From positions 5,059,501 to 5,123,500 of the forward strand of contig CM057465.1 in assembly GCA_030035585.1 (NCBI GenBank): a stretch of DNA of 64,000 bases, given 5' to 3'. The DNA is from Dugong dugon. Lineage: Eukaryota > Chordata > Mammalia > Sirenia > Dugongidae. Of this stretch, positions 44,501 to 53,500 are shown in pieces. A model generated the notes under the pieces. It was not told where the DNA came from and searched no databases. It saw only the letters and a list, made by a program, of their open reading frames with translations. The position numbers and the translations under genes were made by a program. Each line of letters begins with the position of its first letter. Position 1 is the stretch's first letter.

Positions 44501-47500
44501 TGTCACCTGTGGAGGAGCTGGGGGAAGGGCCATGGTGTCACCTGTGAGGAGCTGGGGGAGGGACCACAACGTCCTCTGTGGAGACCACGGAGGTCACCTG
44601 TGTAGACGGACCACAGGCATCACCTCGCCAGGCAGAGCACAGGAAGGTGGGGTGCCATCTCAGGAGCCGTCTCAACACCTGCAGAGGCCCTGGCTCTGAA
44701 GTGGCACATCGATATTGTTGCAGGTTCCGTCTTGGTGTTTCTGATGAGTGGGTCTCGGTAGTTTCGCTTTGGAGACACAGACACGTCCTGCTAATTCCTC
44801 TTATTTACTCCGGGACGTGGATGGAAAGGCAGAGCGTACTGCTGGCTGAGCTGATGATAATTCGGTGTGTTCAGGACGTGTTTTTGCCTCTGTAGGGTCC
44901 ACAGACTGTGTGTGCTACTCAACGGTTGGGACCAACGATGTGGAGACGTCAGCCTTGCACATTGTCCTCGGTAGGTGCCTGTCTCACTTTCTCAGCAGAC
45001 CTTTGCTGACTGCGGTGAACCCTGATTCCTTGCCACCCTCCCCTCCCAGCTGCCTCTCAGCAGGGTCTCCTCCGAGGTCTTTCCTGGGCTGAGCCCTCTG
45101 CAGTTCCCCCGGCCAAGAGTTCTGTCCAGTCCTGCTTCCCACAGCTGTCCAAGGGAGCTTTAAGAGTGTGAACCCCCTCACACACCTCTGCCCAGCACCC
45201 TGGTGGCCGCAGGGGCTGGGGTCCACGACACACCCCTGCCCAGCACGCTGGTGCCACAGGGACCGGGGCCCTCTGTGCCTCCTGGCCCACTGCCTTGCCT
45301 TCTGGCCTCTGATGTCCTTAGGCACATCAGATGCGCTCCATCTTGGTGCTCTGCGCTGCCCCCTCCCTCCTTTCCTCCACGAGGCCACACTTCTAATTCA
45401 CTTGGGGGTCTCAGCTCAAATATCGCCTCGTTGGATGCCCCCCCTTTTGCCCCTGCACCCTGTGTCCCATTATCACCCCACGATACCTTCTTCATAGAAT
45501 CGGTCGCTGTCTGAAACACTCTTACCCATTTTGCGTATGTCATTGCCCTCACTGGCCACAGCACGCACATGCTGGCCAACGGCAGCACACCGCTCACCGG
45601 CCAGCTCCGCAGAGGCCTGGCACAGTGGACTGGATTGGTGACTGCAGACGGATGAGTGAGTGAGTGAGCTGGCGGCTGCTGCGGTCGGCCAGCTGGCCAC
45701 TCACTGAGTCTAGTCTCAGCCCTTGGCGAAGAGCTGGCAAGATGTGTAGAGCCGCGTACCCTCTGTCAACAGTCTTAACAAGGGCCCGCTTTGAGCCCTG
45801 GACGCACGGGGGAGCGGGGGCTCTCTGGAGCCGCCCCCATCTCACCGAGGCCCCCATGTGGCAAGTGCTGAGCTTCCAGCTTCCTTGCCTGCCCCTGATA
45901 CAGTGTTACTCCGAGTACTAGAAGGAACAGAAATGTTATATTTAAAAATAACACCTTTGTTATTTTGTGTTTTAAATGCCACTTGTCTTCCGTTCAGTCA
46001 GTAACAGGTGGCAAGCTTCATGGTGACAATGGACAGTTTTGTTCTTTCCCCAAACCCGTCTTTGCAATCAGGGAGGTTTTGTCATTGGAAAGCAGACCCA
46101 GTGCTGCAGTGCCCCGAGAGAAATGGGCCACTACACTGAATGCCTACTCTTCATTTTACGTTTTGATTAACTCCTGTGTTTGCAAAGGAGTCCCTGGGTA
46201 GAGCAAAGGGTTAAGCACTCAGCTACTAACCAAAAGTTTAGAAGTTCGAGTCCACCCAGAGGCACCTCAGAAGAAAGGCCTGGTGATCTACTTATGAAAA
46301 ACCAGCCATCTGAAACCCTAGGGAGCACAGTTCTACTCCGACACACATGGGGTCGCCAGGAGTTGGAGTCAACTCAGTGGCAATGGATTGGTTCTTGTGT
46401 TTTCGAAACAGTCTGATGGGAAGGGTGTGGCCTGGGGTGGATGTTTCAGCTCACGGTGGGCACCCCGCCCTGCAGGAGACTCGCTGCCGATGGATGTGTC
46501 TGCTGTGCACCACAACAGCACCCTGCTGCGTTACTCCGTGTCTCTGCTGGGCTATGGCTTCTACGGGGACATCATAAAGGACAGCGAGAAGAAGCGGTGG
46601 ATGGGCCTCGTCAGATACGACTTCTCAGGTAACTCCCAGCATTACACGCAGCTGCAAACCTGCCACGTGCTGGTGGCATCTTAAATGCCTTTCCACACCT
46701 CACCCGATTAACCTACAAAACCACCATCCCTGTTTACAGCTAGGAATGGTGTTCCCGTAGCTAGAGAGCAGTGACGTCGGATTTGAGCCTGTAGCTAGAG
46801 GGGTGATGTCAGGTTTGAGCCTGTAGCTGGAGTGGTGACATCAGGTTTGAGCCTGTAGCTAGAGCGGTGACATTGGGTTTGAGCCTGTAGCTAGAGCAGT
46901 GACGTGGGTTTGAGCCTGTAGCTAGAGAGCAGTGACATCAGATTTGAGCCTGTAGCTAGAGGGGTGATGTTGGGTTTGAGCCTGTAGCTGGAACAGTGAC
47001 GTCAGGCTTGAGCTTGTGGCTAGAGGGGTGACGTCGGGTTTGAGCCTGGGCTCTGGGGCCCCTCACCCGTGCTCTGGATCCAGACTAGGTAAATTCGATA
47101 GAAAATATTGAGTTCTCTGTTGCAGGTCATAGATTGATTGAGACCCAAAGAAATCCCAGCGTCCGTATTCATGTCCATAAGGTGGACCACAGCCAGCTGT
47201 CCTGGACTGTGGAGTGGACGTTTGGATACACAAAGTTAAGCGTTAATGCAGTGAGCATAGTAAGGATACGCTTACGCCTTGAGCCTACTCATCCAAGTAG
47301 CGAGAACGTTCACTGTGGGGAGATTCGGTCTCAGGTATCTGCCCGCAGTCCCCCGACTGCTGTTCAGCACAAGCCCCTTTATTTTATTCAACAGATCAGC
47401 TCGGGTTTGTTGACTTCATAGGTCAGCCATCATTCATTCGCTCGGTCACTCATGCACTCATTCACCATGTCTCTGTGGAGGTTCCCAGTGGGCCGAGCAA

Positions 47501-50500
47501 GCAGGAAGCCCTGCTGGCCCAGTGCTCACGCTCCAGTGGTGGGCAGACGAGTGTCGGCCCAGTTGTCACCACTGTGGGGACGACACACGACCGGTGGCAG
47601 AGGACAGGAGGTCTTGGAGTATTGGGGGTCAGGTGAGGGCAGGTCTGGCGGCCTTTCTCTCCCTCTCCTGGTGCTGGGACAGCCCAGATGTCTTTGGCCA
47701 TGGAGGTGCCCAGGCAGTGCCTGGGGCCAGCGGCATTGTGCCCAGACATGGTGGTCACTGAGGGCAGTGCAGCCCCAGCCTCAGAAGTGGGGGGACACAG
47801 CTTGGCCCCCCTTATGCCTGCACCCACTTTCTGTGTCCGACTTGGCTGTTTTCTCAGGACAGTTGGTCAGATTCCCAGCAATCACACTGGGGTCAGTGTG
47901 CCCCTGGGACGACTTTGCCTCAGCCATGTGGGGGGGACATAGGTGTGACATCCTGGTGGCACCATGCACAGCCCACCACAGCTGGCCTGGGGGCCGCCTG
48001 CAGTCTTCCAGGTGGTACTGCTGCCTGGGCTGTTGACCTGAGCCCTTCCAGACGCTCCTCGGGTCATGGATGGCTAGGGGTTTTGCTGACGGTCTGGAAG
48101 GGGCAGAGATGACACCTTCTCCAGAGTAGGGAGGCGCAGGGGTCCTCGCTGGGCACCAGCACCTGTGGATGGGCAGAGGCCAGTGAAGGGTCCCTGGGGC
48201 AAAGACGTCCACTTGCAAGCAGCCTGGGACGAGGCCCCCAGCAAGGCCAGGTCTCTCTCTCTGCTTCTGCCCCTGGGTCTCGGGGCGAGGGGGCCAGATA
48301 CCCCCCAGGGCCTCTGTAACGGTAGCTGTCTCCAAGCCCACGTGGGCACCGCGCCTTCTGAAAACAGGAAGCTGGAGCGTTCCTCCCGCCCCTCAGTGTT
48401 CTGTAGATGGATTCACGGGCGTTTCTGAAGCTGATAGTCACAGTGCCGTAACCAGTCACTGACCTGTGGGCCTTTCTATCCCCTACACCTGTCTCCAGGA
48501 TTAAAGACGTTTCTCTGCCATCACTACTATGAAGGAACGGTCTCTTTCCTGCCAGCCCAGCACACGGTGGGCTCACCGAGGGACAGGAAGCCCTGCCGGG
48601 CCGGGTAAGCACCTTTCTTACATGTTTCTAGGGCAGATGACATGTCTAAAGCAGGGCTGGGTGATGTTCCTGTTACAAGGGTGCGCACGGAGGTGTCTTC
48701 TGAACGTGGGTGTCTCGGGTGTGTGCAGGGCCCTGGGAGTCCCAGAGAGCCTCGCCCCAGCCCCACGCCGTGGGCAGGGCAGCATGGTCCCCGTGCTGCA
48801 GATGAGGACTCGAGGGAGGCCAAGGGGAAGCCAGGCCACAGCTCTCCGGCAGAGTGAGGGCTCCATCCATGTGTCTGCCCCCGGCGGATGGTCTCTTTGC
48901 CCCCTTTGGGGGTCTGATGGACAGAAACGCACACGAGAGGTGAGGAAAGACAAACCCCCTCCATTCGTCACTGCGATGCATGGATACTGCGTGGGGTAGG
49001 ACTGGATGGAGCCTGGGTTTTCGGCAGGAGATGCATGTGGCACCTGCTGGCCTCGCCCCCACCTGGGAGCCATTCCCGTGCCATGGGAGCCCCCCACTCC
49101 ATCAGGGAAGTCAGCTCCGAGGTCGCACCTGGGTAGGAGGGTGGAAAGGGGAGCCGGTGGGCCTCGTCCCCGGTGAGGGGTATGCCCTGGCCCACCGCCG
49201 GGCCTGCAGTCCAGCTGCAGGAAGTGAAGGCAGGTGGCCCCCCAGGTCCCCAGGAGTAAAACCGGCCCCTGGGTGAACAATCGAAGGTCAAGGGGAAGGC
49301 GGCACGCAGTGGGCTCTCCCTGCCCAGCAAGCCCCTCCCCAGAAGCCCCTTCTTCACCACCCAAGGCCACAACCCAGGAACGGGCATAAGCACCAGCCCA
49401 AGGGCGTGGCCTCTCCACCTCAGGCCATGACGAGTCGGCCCCAGCTGCAGACCTTGTGACCGGCCTAGGGAGTTGGCACATTGCTTTGGTCCCCTCTTCT
49501 GTGTACCTACATATCTGTGCATGCACACAGCCGTTCCTTTAGTGAATCCCCCTTTGCCCACTAATATATGTGATAACATGATTAGGTTAAAGCAGAGCCT
49601 TAGCTGAATTTTCCAACCAGTTGTCCCTGGGCGTGGGGCCACGTGGGCGACAGCGGAGCCTCTCTCTGATAATCCTCCTCTCTGCTCTGTAGAGTGGATC
49701 AAACCCCACAGATCAGAATGGTTTGGATTTATGAAAGAGCCTCATGGTTATCCTGCCCTTTAAATCGTTCAGGGAGCCCTGGCGGCGCAGTGGTTGAGCG
49801 CTTGGCTGCTAACCGTACAGTCGGCAGTTCGAGCCCACCAGCCGCTTCTCAAGAGAAAGACGTGGCAGTCTGCTTCCATAAAGGTTTACAGCCTTGGAAA
49901 CCAAATGGGGGCAGATCTACTGTGCCCCACAGGGTCGCTATGAGTTGGAATCGACCCCACGGCTACGAGTTTGGTTTTCAGAGGTTCAGGTCATTCAGAC
50001 GGAGGACCCCCTTCCCCAGCCTCATTCAGACGTAGGACCCCCTTCCCCCAGCCTCTTCCTCCTGCTTTCAGTAGAGGGTTTGGGGCCACGAAGTCAGAAT
50101 ATTGAGAGGCAGATGCTGCGAGTCTCATCAGTGACGGGCCACTTTGTCAGGGCAGATGCTTGTCCTGTTTGACACAGCGTGAGCCCAGTGGTACCTGAGA
50201 CCAAAAAGGATATTCCGGACCAGTGGACCAGGCAGTGTTTCGTTCTGTTGTACTCAGGATCACTGTGAGTTGGAATGGACCGACAGCACCTAACAACCGC
50301 AGTGGCTGCGTCCTGAGCTGGCTGTTCAGCTTTGTTATCTGAAAGTAAATGAACTCTCACCTGCCGGGAGTCCCCCAGTGGACTCTGCACTTGAGCTGTT
50401 CATCCCAGCTCACACTGTGCTGACTCCAAGACTGGGTGAGAACCAGCTGTCAGGGTGGAGCATGAGTGTTCTCCTGCCGTGCTTTTTGCTTTTTATGATG

Positions 50501-53500
50501 TTTATACCTCTTAGAGGAGCTGGCACAACAGGTGAGCACTCGGCTGCTAACCAAAAGGTTGGTGCTTCGAACCCACCCAGCAGTACTGTGGAAGAAAGGC
50601 CTGGCAATCTGCTTTCATAAAGATCACAGCCTGGAAAATCCTATAGGGGCAGTTCTGCTGTGTCACATGGTGTCACTGTGAGTCAGAATCGACTCGACAG
50701 CACTCAACAACAATACATTTTAGAGAAGAATATGTTGATGACTAATTTTTAAAAGTATATCTACTTTTGGAAATTCAAATTAGTGTGTAAAGAAATAGTT
50801 CTAGTGAAGCCTTTGAAATTGAGCTGTTTGTTACGTGAAAAGAGCCAAAAATATTTCTATATGTGTCAAAGATAGGTATTTCATCGTTACATACACAAAT
50901 TAAAGAAAAGGATGTTTTTGTCTTTCAGATGTTTTGTTTGCCGGCAAAGCAAGCAGCAGCTGGAGGAAGAGCAGAAGAAATCGCTATACGGTTTAGAAAA
51001 CACTGGTAATTTCTGTTCAGCAGACTCCACACTCTGATCCTGTGTTTTAGAATTTTTTAACTTTCGGTCATGGCTCAGTACACCGCTTCAGCTCCCTGTC
51101 GGTCTTTTCTTTTTCATTTTTCTGTGTTGCCCAACACATCTGTTTCCTCTTTGGCTCCAGGCAGCAACAAATTATTGTCATTCACCAGACCTTTGGGGAC
51201 GGTAGATTTTGTGGAAACTTCCATGTCCGTTGTCTTCCTCTTGAGTCACTGCTGTGACGCCGAGCCAGGGCCCCTGTTCCCTCCTGCTTTAGAGCAGGGC
51301 TGTACACTTGTTCTGTTGAGGTCCAGGTAGTAAGTGTTTTAGACTTGCGGGTTATACGGTCTCTGCCATTGACGTGTGAAAGCAGCCACCGACAGAATGT
51401 CAAGGAAAGGGTGAGGCTGCGTACCAATAAAACTTTATTTATAGACACTGAAAGTTGAATTTCATTTAGTTTTCACATGGCACAAAATATTCTTTTGACT
51501 TTTTCCAATCATTTAAACATGTGAAATCGATTTTCAGGTCACAGGCCACATGAGGTGGTGGGCCAGATTTGGCCTCTGGGCTGTAGTTTGCTGACTCCTG
51601 TTCCAAGTCATTGTCCAAAAGTCACCCCATGAGAATCAGTGAAGACAGTTGTGTCTTCGCGGGGAGCGAGACTTTGGACAGAGCAGTCGGTACCCCTTCC
51701 TAGGGCAGGTGGGCAGTCTTTAGGTGGGTGTCATCGGTGTTGATGACAAGGAGTCCATGGCATGAAGAATCTGTAATCTAGGGGTGGTCCAGTGACCACC
51801 AGTGACCAGACCAGAGGGAGGCTCTGAGGTGATCTGGTTCCAGCCCCTTTCAGGATGAGAGGGCTGAGCCTGTGCCCGAGTCCCGCGCAATGTGACATTT
51901 GCTTTGGTCTTTCTGTTTCAGAGGAGGTGGAGGAGTGGAAGGTGGTCTGTGGCAAGTTTCTGGCCATCAATGCGACCAACATGTCCTGTGCCTGTCCCCG
52001 GAGCCCCGGGGGCCTCTCCCCGGCTGCCCACTTGGGGGATGGCTCTTCTGACCTCATCCTCATCCGGAAGTGCTCCAGGTTCAATTTCCTAAGGTTCCTC
52101 GTCCGGCACACCAACCAGTGCGACCAGGTGAGTGGAGTGGCTTTTCCCTGTGATCTGTGATGGCAAGCGATTACATTTAGGTGATTTGGTTTATCTAGAG
52201 CGTTGTTAGCTGCCGTCGAGCTGATTCTGCTGAAGCCTGTCCACGGGTGGCGTAGTTTCAAGGATCACAGCAGCCTGCAGCCACCACAGTACAGCAAACT
52301 GACAGACAGGTGGCAGTTGTACACCAGAATAGGAATCCATTATTTAATTCAGAGGAAGGAGAAACAGATTTTGTTTGTTTGTGTTTCACTGATTTTTAAA
52401 CTCTAAAAGTCACAGTTGCTCCTTGTAAAATTTCACATGAAAATATAAACCTCCCATCACCGAAGCAGAGAGGCGTGAGCGTGTTCATATGCATCCTTCC
52501 ACCTGGTTAAAACCTGAACATAGAGAATGGTGAAGTGTTCCACTGCCCTGGCAGGCTGCTGACAATAAAATCTTCAGGCTCCCAGAAGTGGGTTCTGCTC
52601 GGGCCCTTCCGCCGAGCCTTTCCATCATCCCTGACATCACGGACATTGTTGCATCCATGATGTCGACAGAACTGTAACTCTTGGTGACAGTCTCTATGTT
52701 TTGTAAAAAGTTTTACTTAAATTATATTTAAGTTCTAGGCCAACACAGTTTTTATATGACATCTTAAATAACCATTGCCGTTGAGTCGATTCCGACTCAT
52801 AGCAACCCTACAGGACAGAGTAGAACAGCTCCGTAGGGTTTCTGAGGAGCGCCTGGTGGATTCGAACTGCCGACCTTTTGGTTAGCAGCCGAGCTCTTAA
52901 CCACTGCGCCACCAGGGCGCCACATGTTAAATAGCGCTAACTAAAAAGATAATAGAAAATTCTAAAATCACTGTAACTAAACTGCAGAATGCTTTAAAAA
53001 CTGTCTGCCATTGTGGATAAGTTGTGATTCTAAAATACTGAGTCTCTGACAGGTGCCTGGGAGGGCAGGTTCACTCTCTGTCTCTAAGTAATGGGTCAGA
53101 GGTACTGCCCCAGTGGGGGTGTCCCCTGAGTAGAGTGCTGTGTGCCCCCAAAAGAAAAGGCTCGCTGGTCCCCCCCTCGGCTGAGACCTGAGAGGCTTGT
53201 CATAGTACTTCTCACGTCCCCAGCCCAATAACTTCAGGCACAAAATTGTCCCTCTCACTCTCTCTCGGTAGTTTGACTTCACCTTTGTTGAAGTGTATCG
53301 TGTCAAGAAGTTCCAGTTTACGTCGAAGCACTTGGAGGACGAGGACACTGACCTCAGGGAGGGCGGCAAGAAGCGGTTCGGGCAGCTGTGCAGAGACCAC
53401 CCCGTGTGCTGCTGCACCACCTCCAGCAGCTCCTGGAACTGTGACGGGGAGGTTTTGAGCAGCTCTGCCATCGAGGTCAGGTGAGCACAGGGGCCCTCTG

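Noticed and set aside
44195..44580. CRISPR-like array
   Set aside because: Units are contiguous with no unique spacers, in a mammalian intron; it is a minisatellite.
47452..48341. 194- and 186-codon frames on opposite strands in intron 8
   Set aside because: They overlap each other and have biased composition without any recognised fold.
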